64,000 nucleotides of DNA. It comes from Ovis canadensis. Its lineage: Eukaryota > Chordata > Mammalia > Artiodactyla > Bovidae. This document shows, piece by piece, positions 48,190-59,189 of this stretch. Both the position numbers and the translations under genes were made by a program. Every line of letters starts with the position of its first letter. The first letter of the stretch is position 1. The notes beneath the pieces are model-generated. The model searched no databases. It worked only from the letters and a program-made list of their open reading frames with translations, and was not told the DNA's origin. The stretch covers positions 46,292,501-46,356,500 of the forward strand of contig NC_091255.1 in NCBI RefSeq assembly GCF_042477335.2, read 5' to 3'.

Positions 48190-48942
48190 TTCTTTTATGG
48201 CAAAGCTGGGAGGTGAGGGCAGGCAAGTTGTCAAGACTAAAGGTTTGCCCATTCTGCTGTCTCCCATCGCAGCTCCAGGTCCATCCCCCTCACTCCACAG
48301 AAAGCAGTCGGTGACTCGAGTTTCTACACTTCTCTTTTCTTCTGTTGCTCTCTTGACTTAACGTGAAAACAGGGTATATTTTGACAAACTGTCCCAGGCG
48401 GGGGCTGCAGCTGGGCCTGTGTGCCTTGCTCAACCCTGGACAGGACACTTTTGTTGCACTTAGAGTTTACATTTTAATGGATATTAAAAACAACTGTGAG
48501 AGATGCCTGGGCCTGCAGGAGTCCAGCATTGCTCAAAAAACGTGTGTTCTAGTGAACATTTTCATATATATTTATTGGTTATAGCTTGTTAAAATATTTT
48601 CTTTTTTTTTATTATTTATCCCCCTACATTATGTATTTATATGAGGGAAAAAGGAAAAAATTGTACTTTTTTTTAGTATTGTTATAAAGGACGTTGTGTT
48701 CCCTGTCATGTAAATCCAGCTATTTTAGTTATTGTACTCTAGAAAAAAGCTATAGATTTATGTTAAACTTGTACTTATGAACAATTGTAATTAGTTCTAA
48801 AAGGCATGAACTCAGCTCCTAATTGTCACTGTATAGTCCTGAATTTGTAGAATTAGAGTTAATTCCCTCTTGGAACTTTCTTTGTTCTTCTGTAGTTACT
48901 TTTTTTCCTTACTTAAAAGGGTTGTCTGTCATATAATTCTTG

Positions 48943-48948
48943 AATAAA
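48943..48948 (+). terminator. HOXB3: HOXB3 polyadenylation signal
   Basis: AATAAA 1.48 kb after the stop, following a very AU-rich last 500 bp of 3' UTR and followed by TTTCTGTTATC and a GT-rich element (TGTCTTGGTGG). Confidence 0.8.
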
Positions 48949-48974
48949 CTTTCTGTTATCAATTTTATCTTGTC

Positions 48975-49600
48975 TTGGTGGTCCAATTTAGATAGCAGAG
49001 CAGCAGGCTGCTGACTGCCAGATTTCCCCAAGGGAAGAAGAATGGTGAAGACCCTATCCTGGCCTTTTTATGCTCCCCTGCTCAGGGCCCTACCTCCCCC
49101 ATCTGTGTCTCAGGTTTATTTGGTTTTTCTCACCCAAGCTTGGAACATTCTGCCAACTTCTTAAGATTTAAGTAACAAGTTTGGGGCAAAGGGAGACCAG
49201 GGGACTCTCTCTAGGTCTTTTCTGTTTGGCTTCTTCCCCTCTCAGTTTTTCCTCATTGATTGACCTTTTTTTGTCTTTTTGCTTCTTTGGCCACAGCCTC
49301 CCCACTGTCCCCCACCCCCCACCCCATCAACAACAACAGAAATCTGGCCCATTACTGCTTCTTCAACCTAAACTTCACAGTTCTCTTCCGGAGCTACAAA
49401 GAAGTCGTCACGTGACCCGAAGCCCAACCACCATTGGGTCTAAAATGAAAACAAAGGAAAATGATTAATCTTAAAAAAAAATTCTGAAGCCTAGACTTCT
49501 CAGGTCAAACCTTAAAACTAAAGTGAAATTAAATCACTAAATAAAACTCAGGACAGAGGGAGAGGAGGCCTGTTTGATTTCCCCCGCCAGGGTAAGGGGA
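48975..49600. other. HOXB3-HOXB2 spacer, 5' part
   Basis: No gene seen. A symmetric E-box GTCACGTGAC occurs at 49407-49416, followed by ACCATTGGG (CCAAT-type) and AATGATTAATC. Together these could mark a promoter for an antisense transcript such as HOXB-AS1, but nothing confirms it. Confidence 0.35.
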
Positions 49601-49639
49601 GAGGAGGAGGGTGGGAGAAGCTATGGATCCAAGCATACA

Positions 49640-49945
49640 TAAAATGGTCCCCAGGCTAATGTGCCGCTCTGTTTCCACGATCCTTGGGAAAACTTCATTT
49701 CTTAGTCGTGGTTCCATAAAAGTTTTATCACATTGGAGCGAGGATAGAGAGGGTCTGTCAAAGATGAAATGTCACCGCCGCATCGCTGGAGCCGATAAGA
49801 GCTAGGAGACAGGGAAGCTGAAATATGGAGCTAATTCGTTGAAAGAGAAGCGATGGCTGCTTGCTGAAGAGTTGCATAATTCTAATTGTAAGCGATGTTC
49901 TAGCATTGCTTAATTAGGAGCATATATTTGGTGGTAGAGATGGTG
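49640..49945. promoter_or_regulatory. Candidate HOXB2/HOXB3 enhancer block
   Basis: A 300-bp non-repetitive block with retained CpGs. It holds TTCCATAAAAGTTTTATCAC (49709-49730), TGTCAAAGATGAAATG, GCCGATAAGAGC, GGAGCTAATTCG, TGCATAATTCTAATTGTAAGCG and GCTTAATTAGGAGCATATATTTGG. It combines CCATAAA, GATA-like and multiple TAAT cores, and looks more constrained than its surroundings. Confidence 0.45.
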
Positions 49946-49949
49946 GGGG

Positions 49950-51080
49950 TGGGGGGCGTGTTGGTGAGAATCATTCCAGGCCCTCAGCCTTAAAGCCAGG
50001 GCTGATTTTCATTTTTATGTTGTATCCTGGCAGTCCAAGGTTAGTAATTATAGCCTTTATGCAACAATAAATAACAATAAAAAAGCAACCTGAATTCTTC
50101 ACCCCACCCCCCACACCACCACCAAGTAGGATTTTAACTGGACTAGGCTCATCCAAGCAGCAAGCAATTTAGCACTGGGTCAAGCTATAATTTAAAGGCA
50201 TAACAGCGTACAAAGTTTGATTGGGATCAAATAACGCTCATGGGTTTTTCTTTCTTTCTCTCTCTCTTCCTCTTCCCTGAATAACATTTTCTGAATGGTG
50301 TTAACTAGATGAAGCGCCTTGTTTGGCTCTAGATGTAGACTGGACTGATTTTTTATCTAGTAGGAGAGGGGCAGGCCAAGTCAGAAAGTTTAACTTGAGT
50401 TTGAAAAACAGAGCTTTGGCTTGAAATTGGAATTGCAATCAAGAAAAATAAGGGCCACCTTGGCTTGGTGTCCTCCTCCCTTCTCTCTTAGAGATTTCAG
50501 CCCCTAGCTAAGCAGCCAAAGTCGAGGGGAAAGTATCTGTACAGTAAGATTCACAGCACAACAGGGGGGCGGGGAAGCGGCGACTCTGGGAAGGAAGGTT
50601 CTCTTGGCCCCTTTTAACACCCAAGTTTTCTGCTGTTCTCTAATCTGGCCGTAAAATCTGTCAGCAGGGTTAGAGAGAGCCGTATTTCCTGCAGGGACAG
50701 CCGGAGTTGTTGCGGAGAGAATCGCTCAACCCTGCAGCCAGCTGGAGAGGCTGTGAAAAAACTTCCAGGGCTTCTCAAGGGGGTGGCCGGAGGGAGACCC
50801 CTCTTAGGCCTCCTGCACAACCTGCAGACAACTACTCTTCTGTGCCTACTCCCCACTTCCACCCCCGTCCTCACCTCCAAGTGGCAAAAATTACTTTCTT
50901 TGGAGCCGAGCTGGACACAACCGTCTCTGGCTAGTTTGCCCAGTTTCTCAGAGCAGCTCCCTTGGATCTGAGCCCTCCAGAGCCTGCCGCCCCCGTCCCT
51001 GCAGCCCCCACGTCCAGCTCCCCCTTTTTCCTCCTGGCTCTCCTCCACCCCCACCCTTCTCCTTAAATTCCTCTATCCTT
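49950..51080. other. HOXB3-HOXB2 spacer, middle
   Basis: No gene seen. GGTTAGTAATTATAGCC at about 50039 and TATAATTTAAAGGCATAACAGCG at about 50186 are isolated AT-rich islands. Confidence 0.4.
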
Positions 51081-51090
51081 TTTAAACACT

Positions 51091-51132
51091 CACCCCCAAC
51101 CCACACGGATGAATACTTACCACCACCCACGC
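51091..51132 (-). promoter_or_regulatory. HOXB2 rhombomere 3/5 enhancer: Krox20-type sites
   Basis: CACCCACGC at 51124-51132 reads GCGTGGGTG on the minus strand, an excellent Krox20 (EGR2) site. A weaker relative, CAACCCACACGG (51098-51107), lies 20 bp upstream. The position, about 1.8 kb upstream of the HOXB2 ATG, agrees with the mouse Hoxb2 r3/r5 enhancer driven by Krox20. EGR2 binds such sites to switch on HOXB2 in rhombomeres 3 and 5. Confidence 0.8.
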
Positions 51133-51451
51133 GGCTGTTACACTGACACAAAGTTTCTAGTTCCAGCTCCCGGCCGAGTTGCCATTTCTCTGCTAACCAG
51201 CCTTCTCCTTGCTCGCTGCCGAGCAAGGAGGGGGAGGGGAGGCCGGAGCCGTGGGAGTTCTCCAGAAAAACTTTCCACCCAACCCAGCGCCTTTCCTCTG
51301 TCCCCATTTCCCATCTGTTTCCCTGCTCTCCCAGAATCACCTTTCTCTTTCCTAACACCCCCCACCTCCAGGCCTTTTAAAGGGATGGGGAATTTCGGCT
51401 GTTCCCTCTGCTTTCCCAAAGAGCCAAATTCTTTGATGCCATCGGAGGGAG

Positions 51452-51475
51452 CTGTCAGGGGGCTAAGATTGATCG
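51452..51475 (+). promoter_or_regulatory. HOXB2 rhombomere 4 enhancer: PREP/MEIS and PBX-HOX sites
   Basis: CTGTCA (51452-51457) is a PREP/MEIS site, and AGATTGATCG (51466-51475), 8 bp further, is the bipartite PBX-HOX site known from the mouse Hoxb2 r4 enhancer, where HOXB1 with PBX and PREP/MEIS activates Hoxb2. The spacing and both core sequences agree with the described element. It is 1.4 kb upstream of the HOXB2 ATG and about 320 bp from the Krox20 sites. Confidence 0.88.
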
Positions 51476-51499
51476 CCTCATCTCCTCTCGGTCCCTCTG

Positions 51500-52600
51500 A
51501 CCCACTTATTTAAAAATCTTACCCCAGATCGACATTTCATTTTCTGCTTTGAGATCTAGTTTCCCACCGATTGCTTGGGGCTGTGAGTCTTGTACCCATT
51601 CCCTCCAGTAAATTACAGCACTCCCTAAAGTTCATACTATCTTGAACTTCTGAAAAGAAATAAAAACAACAATTTCCCCAGGGGCTAGAAATGAGATATC
51701 ATCTTTGATCATTATTTTTGCACCCCCTCCACAGAGAATTCTATCTTGTTGGGGGTATTTATTTATACATACATACAATGATGAAAATGGCAAGGGCATT
51801 CCTGTAGGGGGGAGTACCCCCTTCCAATACATTGGCCTGAAGTTTGAGAGTTCTTTAAGTCAAATTAGGAGCTACCTTGGTTCTTGATTCTTGTTCCTGT
51901 TCCTGGATATAGATGCAGATACAGGCTTGAGGCTTGAGAGGGTGCATATGCATCTTCAACCCTGTCTGCTGGGCTGTCATAGAGGAGCCCGATGCCTCCA
52001 GGTGAGGAGGCAGGTAGACATAGGGGCAGGGGCAGTGCTGCAAATGCTGGGCAGAGAAGGGAACTGAGACTTCACAGCTCCACAGGCCAGAGGCCCAAAA
52101 GGGCTCCTCACTGTCTATCTCACTCCTCTGTGTCAGCCTAGGAGTGCTTGTCGATTTTCTAAGATTTATCTGTTGCTTTTGGGGGGTGGGTTGGGGATAG
52201 TGATGCTGATGATTGTAAATCTCTTCTCTTCCTTATTGCACTGTAACACAGACCTTTCCCAAAGGGGAAAACCTCTTTCTACTACCTCTTCCTCCCATAT
52301 TGAGATCCTCACTCAGCTTTTTTTCCTCCCCCCGGGGTGGGGGCAGGGAATGCTCCTGGCCTTATAAAGAAAGCTTTACTGTATTAAAAGTATTTGAAAA
52401 AGAGGAAGACTTCTCCCTTAGGTTCTCTTGTTTCCTGGGTTCCAGAACCTCCCCTCCTCTGATGGGGATGAAGAAAAGGTTCCTTTAGCTTTTCTGGAGA
52501 AAGCGGGGCATGGGGAGCAGGCATGTAGGACTGGGGGGCTCATGGTGTCCAGGTCATGGTCCTCTAGAGTTTTTGAATCAATTAAAGCAAATAATGCTCT
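51500..52600. other. HOXB2 upstream flank
   Basis: Apart from CCCAGATCGACATTTCATTTTC near 51523 I see no clear site cluster. No gene. Confidence 0.4.
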
Positions 52601-52609
52601 GTTTTCTAC

Positions 52610-52896
52610 CAGGCCCAGACGAGTGATTGGCCAAGGCGGGTCCCGTGACCATGAATTCCCTGCAATTTCGCTGGAGTCCTGGGTTTAATAGAGAGAGTCC
52701 CCATACGCTTGTATTTATCAGCAATATACAATTATAAAGACCCAAAATTTAAAAAAAAAAAAGAGAGAGAACAAAATCTTCCCCTCCCAAAATCGCTGCA
52801 TCACACAAATCTGGGGGGGGGGCAGGAGGGGGGGTCCCTTCCGATCCTCCCTCCTGACGCCCCCCCAGCAGGCCCCCTCCCCCACCATTGAAAGCC
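52610..52896 (+). promoter_or_regulatory. HOXB2: HOXB2 proximal promoter and leader
   Basis: An inverted CCAAT box within GTGATTGGCCAAGG (ATTGG at 52626-52630) is followed by a TATA-like TATAAAG at 52733-52739, about 160 bp before the ATG. AT-rich TTTATCAGCAATATACAATT lies just upstream of the TATA-like box. The likely 5' UTR of about 130 nt is A- then C/G-run rich. Confidence 0.6.
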
Positions 52897-54717
52897 ATGA
52901 ATTTTGAATTTGAGAGGGAGATTGGGTTTATAAACAGCCAGCCATCGCTCGCCGAGTGTCTGACTTCCTTCCCCGCTGTCTTGGAGACATTTCAAACTTC
53001 ATCAATCAAGGAGTCGACATTAATTCCTCCTCCTCCTCCTTTCGAGCAAACCTTCCCCAGCCTCCAGCCCGGCGCCTCCACCCTTCAGAGACCCGGGAGC
53101 CAAAAGCGAGCCGAAGATGGGCCCGCTCTGCCGCCGCTGCCGCCGCTCCCCGCCGCCCCCCTGGCCCCCGAGTTCCCCTGGATGAAAGAGAAGAAATCCG
53201 CCAAGAAACCCAGCCAATCCGCCGCATCTCCCCCGGCCGCCTCCTCCGTCCCGGCCTCCGGGGTCGGATCGCCGGCAGGTCGGTAAGCGTGATAGGGGTT
53301 GGGTGAGGGGCAGCTAGAAAAAAAGGGGGAGAAGGAGCGATGGGGGAGGTAGAAAAAGGTGTCGAGCCTGTTGGGGTTTCTTGCCCCTGTCGATTCCAGG
53401 GACGAGAAAGCAGAAAAGATCGTTGTGGTTCAGGCCTGGCCGCTGCCAGCATTTTTTTTTCCTTTCCCTACAGCAGATTTTGGAAGCTGGTTGGGGAAGA
53501 GCATCTTTTTCTGCTAGGAGAAGATTCTATTGAGGTTTCACATTTAGCTGTGTGGAGGAGTGTTGTTGGATGGGGTCGAATCTGGAGGCAGGAAGAGATT
53601 CAATCCCATCTACTCTAGCTCTAGGAGAAGTGGGGGAATTTGAGAGCTGGGGGCTAGGGAGGAGAAGAGGTGAGGAACAATCTTTCTTTATGAATCCTCT
53701 CCCCAGGCTGAGTTGGAAAGTGCTGAAATGAGGGATCCACTTGGAGGACCTGGGAGGGGCTCTGAGGTTCTGGGGGCGAAAGGGAGCCGCTCCCTAACCC
53801 CTGCATGGTCCGTGGGCGGCTCTCTGAATGCTGTGCGCTGACTCTGGCCGGGTCTGGCGGAGAGAGAGGGACGAGAAAGGCAAGAGCCGTGGGAGCGAGC
53901 CGCTTTGGTAGGCGGGCAGGTCGGGGGTGCCGCAGACATTGCTTTGGGAGGATGGGATAGTCTTTTATTTCAGCCGAGTTGAGGTTGGGCTGAGGACACG
54001 GCCCGCGTTGACGCCCAGCCCGCTTTCCCCGCAGATGGGCCGGGACTACCGGAGGCCGCCGGCGGCGGGGCGCGCAGGCTGCGCACCGCTTACACCAACA
54101 CGCAGCTGCTGGAGCTGGAGAAGGAATTCCACTTTAACAAGTACCTGTGCCGGCCGCGACGCGTGGAGATCGCGGCCTTGCTGGACCTCACCGAAAGGCA
54201 GGTGAAAGTGTGGTTCCAGAACCGGCGCATGAAGCACAAACGGCAGACGCAGCACCGAGAGCCGCCCGACGGGGAGCCAGCCTGCCCCGGCGCGCCGCAG
54301 AACACCGGCGAGCCAGCCGAAGAGCCTGTGGCTAGCCCGGGCCGCCCCTCCGTATTGCGGGCCTCTCGAGCAGCCTGTTGTCACCCGCCCGAGGTCGCGC
54401 AAGGGCCTCCGGACGCCTCGGGCCCACGGCCTTTGGCCGCTCGCGTGGAGGGCGCAGACGCGCGGAGCCCGGGCGGCGCGCCGCGCGGGGACGGCGGACG
54501 GGAGCCCGAGCCGTTGCCAGAAGACGCCTTCTCGGAGCGGCAGGATTCGCCTTTCTTGCCCGACCTCAGCTTCTTCGCGGCCGACTCCTGTCTCCAGCTG
54601 TCCGGAGGCCTCTCCCCTAGTCTCCAGGGCTCTCTAGACAGCCCGGTTCCCTTTTCCGAGGAAGAGCTGGACTTCTTCACCAGCACGCTGTGTGCCATCG
54701 ACCTGCAGTTCCCTTAA
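52897..54717 (+). CDS. HOXB2: HOXB2 homeobox protein, join(52897..53278,54035..54717)
   Basis: Encodes 354 aa, against 356 in human. The N-terminus [22 protein letters not shown] is typical of group 2. A short proline-rich run (about 46-91) precedes the hexapeptide FPWM at 93-96. The homeodomain spans about 140-199 ([25 protein letters not shown] through [11 protein letters not shown]). A long acidic and Pro/Ser-rich C-terminus ends [13 protein letters not shown]. Exon 1 must end at 53278 because only that phase joins the homeodomain frame; its donor is GTCGGT, while a better-looking GTAAGC four bases on would shift the frame. The split codon GAT gives Pro-Ala-Asp-Gly. An in-frame TTG three codons upstream is not a start. 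It acts in hindbrain rhombomeres 3-5. Confidence 0.97.
53279..54034 (+). other. HOXB2: HOXB2 intron
   Basis: 756 bp from GT at 53279 to AG at 54033-54034 (CTTTCCCCGCAG). G-rich and purine-rich, with no homeodomain-site cluster recognised. Confidence 0.6.
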
Positions 54718-55128
54718 TAACCCGCTTCCTTCTCTCGACCCCCGGCCCCCCTTCAGCAGCCTGTGGGGAAACCCAAGGCCCCCCCCCACTCCGTGCCAAG
54801 TCGTATGGACTTCTTTATGTGTTTTGCTAAAATTCAGGTATTATTGAATTAGCGTTTAATCCCCCTCCTTTCTTCTCTAAAATATTGGACACACGGGCGT
54901 CTTTTAAAAATTACACATTAAAAAATCCGTTTGGTAGAGTCCTTCCAACGAAATCTCAGGAATAATTAAACTCTGGGGAGGGGGGGTGTGTGCTTTCTTA
55001 AAAAGAACTAGAGGAACCTATTTTCCTCTTTTTTTTTTTTTTAAGTTTTAGGCCGTAGATTATTTATTAAAATCCTTTACTAATAGGAAAAGGGGAAAGT
55101 ATTTATTGTACATTATTTTCATAGATTA

Positions 55129-55134
55129 AATAAA
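55129..55134 (+). terminator. HOXB2: HOXB2 polyadenylation signal
   Basis: AATAAA about 410 nt after the HOXB2 stop, in a very AU-rich 3' UTR tail, followed by GTTAGTGTTTGTGTTGGG, a GU-rich downstream element. Confidence 0.85.
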
Positions 55135-55159
55135 TGTCTTTATAATACGGAAACGAGTT

Positions 55160-56630
55160 AGTGTTTGTGTTGGGACCCAGTCCCTTTCCTCCCCGCACTC
55201 ACTAGGCCAGGCCGCCCTCTGTGTGTGTGTGTCTCTGTCTGTCTCTGGCTCTGGCTCTGCCCTGGGCCGGATAAGTCCGGGTGGTACAAAAGAGGCCCCT
55301 TGGAGGAAGAGGGTGTGCTGCCAGCTGAAGTGAGAGCAAGAAGAGATCTCAGGCGCGGGCTTCACAGTCGTGGTGGGAGGCGTAGAGGTTCAGCTAGATT
55401 GGGAGGGTCCCTAGGGCTTCCTAGGCTTCTCGCCTCAGTGCCCTAAGCGGAATGGAGGGTTTTTTTTCCAGGACGCAGGACGCCTGGGGAACCCGAGGTC
55501 TGGGGGTCATGCGCAGGGCCAAGGAGTGGAGTAGGGTCGGGGGTTTTCTTGAGAAGGAGGGTCCCGTACCCAGGGATGGTTACTGGCCTCCAAGTGGACA
55601 AGAAAGGAGGCCGTGTGGAAAATGTAGCGGGAGCGGGTCCCTCAGTCACCCTAAGGCTCCTGGGGTCGGGAGGAGCGTCCGAGGAGCTGCGGGGCGACAA
55701 GCTCCGGGAGGCCCGGGCAGCGTTGGGAGGCGCTTGGCTTGTATGGAGCGAAGAAGGAGCGAGGAGAGCGGGAGAGAGACAGGGAAGCCAGGAAGATGCT
55801 CAAAATGGCGCTGGGGTCGGGAGGCAGGGAGGGGAGGGAAGAGACTGTGGCCGCCATGACAGCCGCCTCAGGATGCGCGCGGCCAGCCCTGGGATCGTCC
55901 CCGCACCCACCTTCACCTTTTTGGACCATCCCGATGCCCGTGAAGACAGGGGGCCCTGTCTCACGGGCTCCTTTTTTGTTTTTGTATTGTTTGAAATATC
56001 AGCCCAACGGATGCTGAGGATGCGAGACAGATAGTCCGCGAGGGGGTGGGAATGGGAGAGGGTGAATGGCGGATCTTACTGGCTGGGTCTGCCTCGCCAA
56101 ACCTGACTTTTGATCCTTCGCTCTGGGATTTGATGCCCGGCCAGAGCGTTCTCCAAATGCAGACCTACCTGTCTTTGCCAACAACTTCATTTGCCATCTC
56201 AGCACTACTTCCTATCCCTCACCGCACCTTAGCAGGTTTCTTGCAAACCCAGTAAGCGGGAGGCAAGGATCGATCTTTCCACCTGCCTCCTGGTTTGTTC
56301 CGGGGAATGTGGAGATTTAAAGGGCCCTGGAAAGCCATCCATCCTCCTTAGGTTTATTTAATATTTCTCGGGCTCAGAAACAGACACCGCAGGGCTACCT
56401 CCCCAGCAGATACTGCTGTTCTTGAAAAGCAGTTTATTCCCGGACCTCCCAGACTTTCCCCTGAACCAGCAGGATGGGGACTTGGAGTACCAGCCACTGA
56501 GAGGCAACAACTGTCAGGAAAAGCCAGGAGCCCACATAGGTCGTGACATACAGGGCTAAACAGACCCCTGCATATTTTTTTTTAATCTGGTCTTTCAGTG
56601 TGGGCAGTACACACATCTTATTCAGCTGGA
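55160..56630. other. HOXB2-HOXB1 spacer, 5' part
   Basis: A GC- and CpG-richer stretch (55260-55930) with long chance frames in several phases, then ordinary sequence. No gene recognised. HOXB1, the next gene, is expected beyond the window. Confidence 0.45.
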
Positions 56631-56704
56631 ATTTAATCCCTTAAACTGTCTTAATATAGAATTCATCTCCTGCATTAAGTAATCTTATGCCATGTTAAAT
56701 TGCA

Positions 56705-56985
56705 CTTATTTCTTTCATAAATAAATATAGAACAATTAGATGTGTATTATAATATCATGTATCTTATTAGTTTATTTTCCCTCATAAAATATATACATAT
56801 GAAATAATTTCAATATATTAAAGTAATAATACAGCTTGTTGGCTTGTGTGTTTATTTTCCCCATAAATAAGTGAATATATAATATATTAAAACCACACTA
56901 TACATCTCATTGGGTTGTGTGTTTATTTCTCCATAAAATATGCCTATGGGCAATGTTTAACCCCTTTAAAATCACAGCACATAAC
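56705..56985. repeat. AT-rich imperfect tandem repeat, about 4 units
   Basis: A core of the form TTTATTTYYCYCATAAA recurs at about 56707, 56771, 56851 and 56922, spaced 64, 80 and 71 bp. Each is followed by AT-rich sequence, and the last two are preceded by TGTGTG. The units are too diverged for a young satellite. Each carries a CATAAA/TTTAT motif of CDX/HOX type. Confidence 0.55.
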
Positions 56986-57302
56986 CATCTTTACACCAAC
57001 AAAATAAAACAGACATTTCAGCTGGGGTTTTGATTTCTATGGACAGCCAAACTAGATAATTTGGTCTAATTAAAAATGCTCTTTCAGCTATAGCAGATTG
57101 TTTACAAAGATGGAGAATACCAGAAAGATCTTGCTAATTGCCCACCTTTCAGCTTTCTTTGGTCAAAAGGAGAGCACACTTCATCAATGCCAAAAATACA
57201 GGCTCTGCTCCGTTGGAGAGAATTCACCTCCTGGAATCACAGTTTGGTCTGTAATACTCAAGGGCCTCTGAGGCTCCAGTTTTCTAAGAGACTTGCTCCT
57301 CC

Positions 57303-57447
57303 ATGGACCAGCAGCATCAGCACTACCTGTGGGCTACTTAGAAATGCAGACTCTTAGGCCGCACTCCAAATCTACTGAGTCAAAACCTCAATTTAGCAGA
57401 TCCCCAAGTAATTTACAGGCATACTAAAGTCTGAGAAGTACTGCTGG
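57303..57447 (+). mobile_element. MER5A-type hAT-Charlie DNA transposon remnant
   Basis: GGACCAGCAGCATCAGCACTACC, then TTAGAAATGCAGACTC, CTACTGAGTCA and TCTGAGAAGTACTGCT follow the MER5A consensus as remembered. A non-autonomous fossil element. Confidence 0.75.
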
Positions 57448-57459
57448 ATCATAGTGCCA

Positions 57460-58380
57460 CCTTGCTTCCTGCCTTCCTCCATGTTTAACAATTTTTCACC
57501 CACTTTATCGGGTCACCTCCTTCCAATCCTCCCCACCCCAAATCAGAGACCCAAAGGGCCCTGAATTTTAGCTTCTGCCTGAGGCTGCATCATTCCTGAA
57601 TCTTCCCTGCCCAACTGAGTGGGAGTTGGGAGGCCCAACCAAAGGCTCAATCTACCTGCTTAGATCTAAGTACTTTTTGCATCCTGGGGGGGAGAAACAA
57701 CCAATCCAGGAAATCAGAAGGTCCAGTATTTCCCTTGCTTATTAGAGAGGAGTTAGAGCTGTTTTTACAGGCAACACACAGCCTGTTTCTCCTGTCTCCT
57801 GTTCATGAAACTCACCATCTTTGAGGCCACCAGAGAAGAACAAAGAGGCAAGGCATTTATAAAAAGAAATGACTTCTCCTTTCTGTTCCATCTGACTTCA
57901 AATTCAAAGGAATGCATGGCAATTTAGAATTCATAAGGGGCCAGGACTCAGGGTGCCTAAGTTGTGTTCTAAGTTAGCTCCTTCTGTTTGTTTCATCTCT
58001 AGGGTCATCCTTTTTAACCTGAGTTTTCCAGGCTGGCTATGGAGAAGGAAGGCAAAGAGAAGGGAGTTCTTAGACAAGGCAGCAGACTGCCCCCTCTCAG
58101 TGGCAGGTTAGAGGGCAGTGCCAGGTGGCTGCACTCGGTTATCCCATCCTGATGTGGTATGGCTCCTCTTAAGTGGTCTGTAGGACAGACTGGTTATAAA
58201 TGGGCTGTGCTTGGAGTGGGAAGGCTTCAGTGCTGTCCTGAAAGCTGCTGGTCAGTCTGCCCTACTCTTGGTGAGTCATTTTTTAAGAAGAATGGCCCAT
58301 TAATATTATGGTGAAAGCAAAAGACCATTAGATTGAGAAATTATTTGCAATCACTCTAATCCTGAGCCATTACATTTTTA
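57460..58380. other. Spacer, unassigned
   Basis: No gene or further repeat family identified with confidence. Confidence 0.4.
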
Positions 58381-58389
58381 AAAAACTTA

Positions 58390-58480
58390 TGCCTGGGTAA
58401 GTCTCTTCCCCTTTCTGGACCTCAGTTTCTCCAACTGTAAAATAAATGGAAGAACTAAATGACTCTAATATTCTCTGCAT
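58390..58480 (+). mobile_element. MIR-type SINE remnant
   Basis: GCCTGGGTAAGTCTCTTCCCC followed by GGACCTCAGTTTCTCCAACTGTAAAATAAATGG matches the MIR core and its 3' side. Confidence 0.7.
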
Positions 58481-58832
58481 CAACATATGCCAAAAGTATA
58501 TTCATTAGTCTTTACAAACAATGTATCAAGTATTTATTATAGTACCTGGCGTCAGGTGCTTTTAAATGGAGGTGGTGACTTTTGATGTCTGATGATAACC
58601 CACTTCACAAGTATCTGGTAGAGCCATTTTAATGAATTTTAATTTGCCCAACAATCATGCCCCAAGTATTATTTAAGTGAGCAGGGAGAGAAATCTTTTC
58701 AACAAGTATGTAATTAGCTGTAGTGCTGTGTGCCAGGTGCCAGGTATTCAATGAATATGAGTATTAAGAAGTGGGACATTTTCTAAAAAAAAGAGGCACC
58801 AAACTTCTTTGCCATGATGTACTAGCCCTCAT

Positions 58833-59188
58833 TTTTTTTTAAAAATGTTTATTTATTTATTTAAGGGCTTCCTAGGTGGTGCAGTGGTAAAGAATCTGCC
58901 TGGCAGTGCAGGAGACACAGAAGACACAGGTTCAATCCCTGGGTCAGGAAGATCCCCTGCAGTAGGAAACTGCAACCCACTCCAGTATTCTTGGCTGGAA
59001 AATTTCATGGACAGAGGAGCCTGGCAGGCTACAGTCCATGGGGTCACAAAGAGTCAGCCATGACTGAGCACATATGCATTTTGGTCACACTGAGGCATGT
59101 GGGATCTGAGTTCCTGGACCAGGGATGGAACCTGTGGCCCCTGCAGTGGAAGCACTGAGTCCTAACCAGTGGGCTGCCAGGAATTCCC
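58833..59188 (-). mobile_element. tRNA-Glu-type ruminant SINE (CHR family), interrupted
   Basis: Left part: a T run plus (TTTA)n, 58833-58864, the reverse of an A-rich tail. Right part: GAGGCATGTGGGATCTGAGTTCC to GACCAGGGATGGAACC to GGGCTGCCAGGAATTCCC, 59091-59188, the reverse of a tRNA-Glu-like head. A Bov-tA element splits the two parts. Family name is from memory and could differ in detail. Confidence 0.7.
58865..59080 (+). mobile_element. Bov-tA SINE (nested insertion)
   Basis: GGCTTCCTAGGTGGTGCAGTGG, GGTTCAATCCCTGGGTCAGG (tRNA-like B box), CCACTCCAGTATTCTTGGC, and GTCCATGGGGTCACAAAGAGTC are hallmarks of ruminant Bov-tA SINEs. The element sits inside the older reverse-oriented SINE. It is diagnostic of a ruminant genome. 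Confidence 0.88.
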
Positions 59189-59189
59189 A

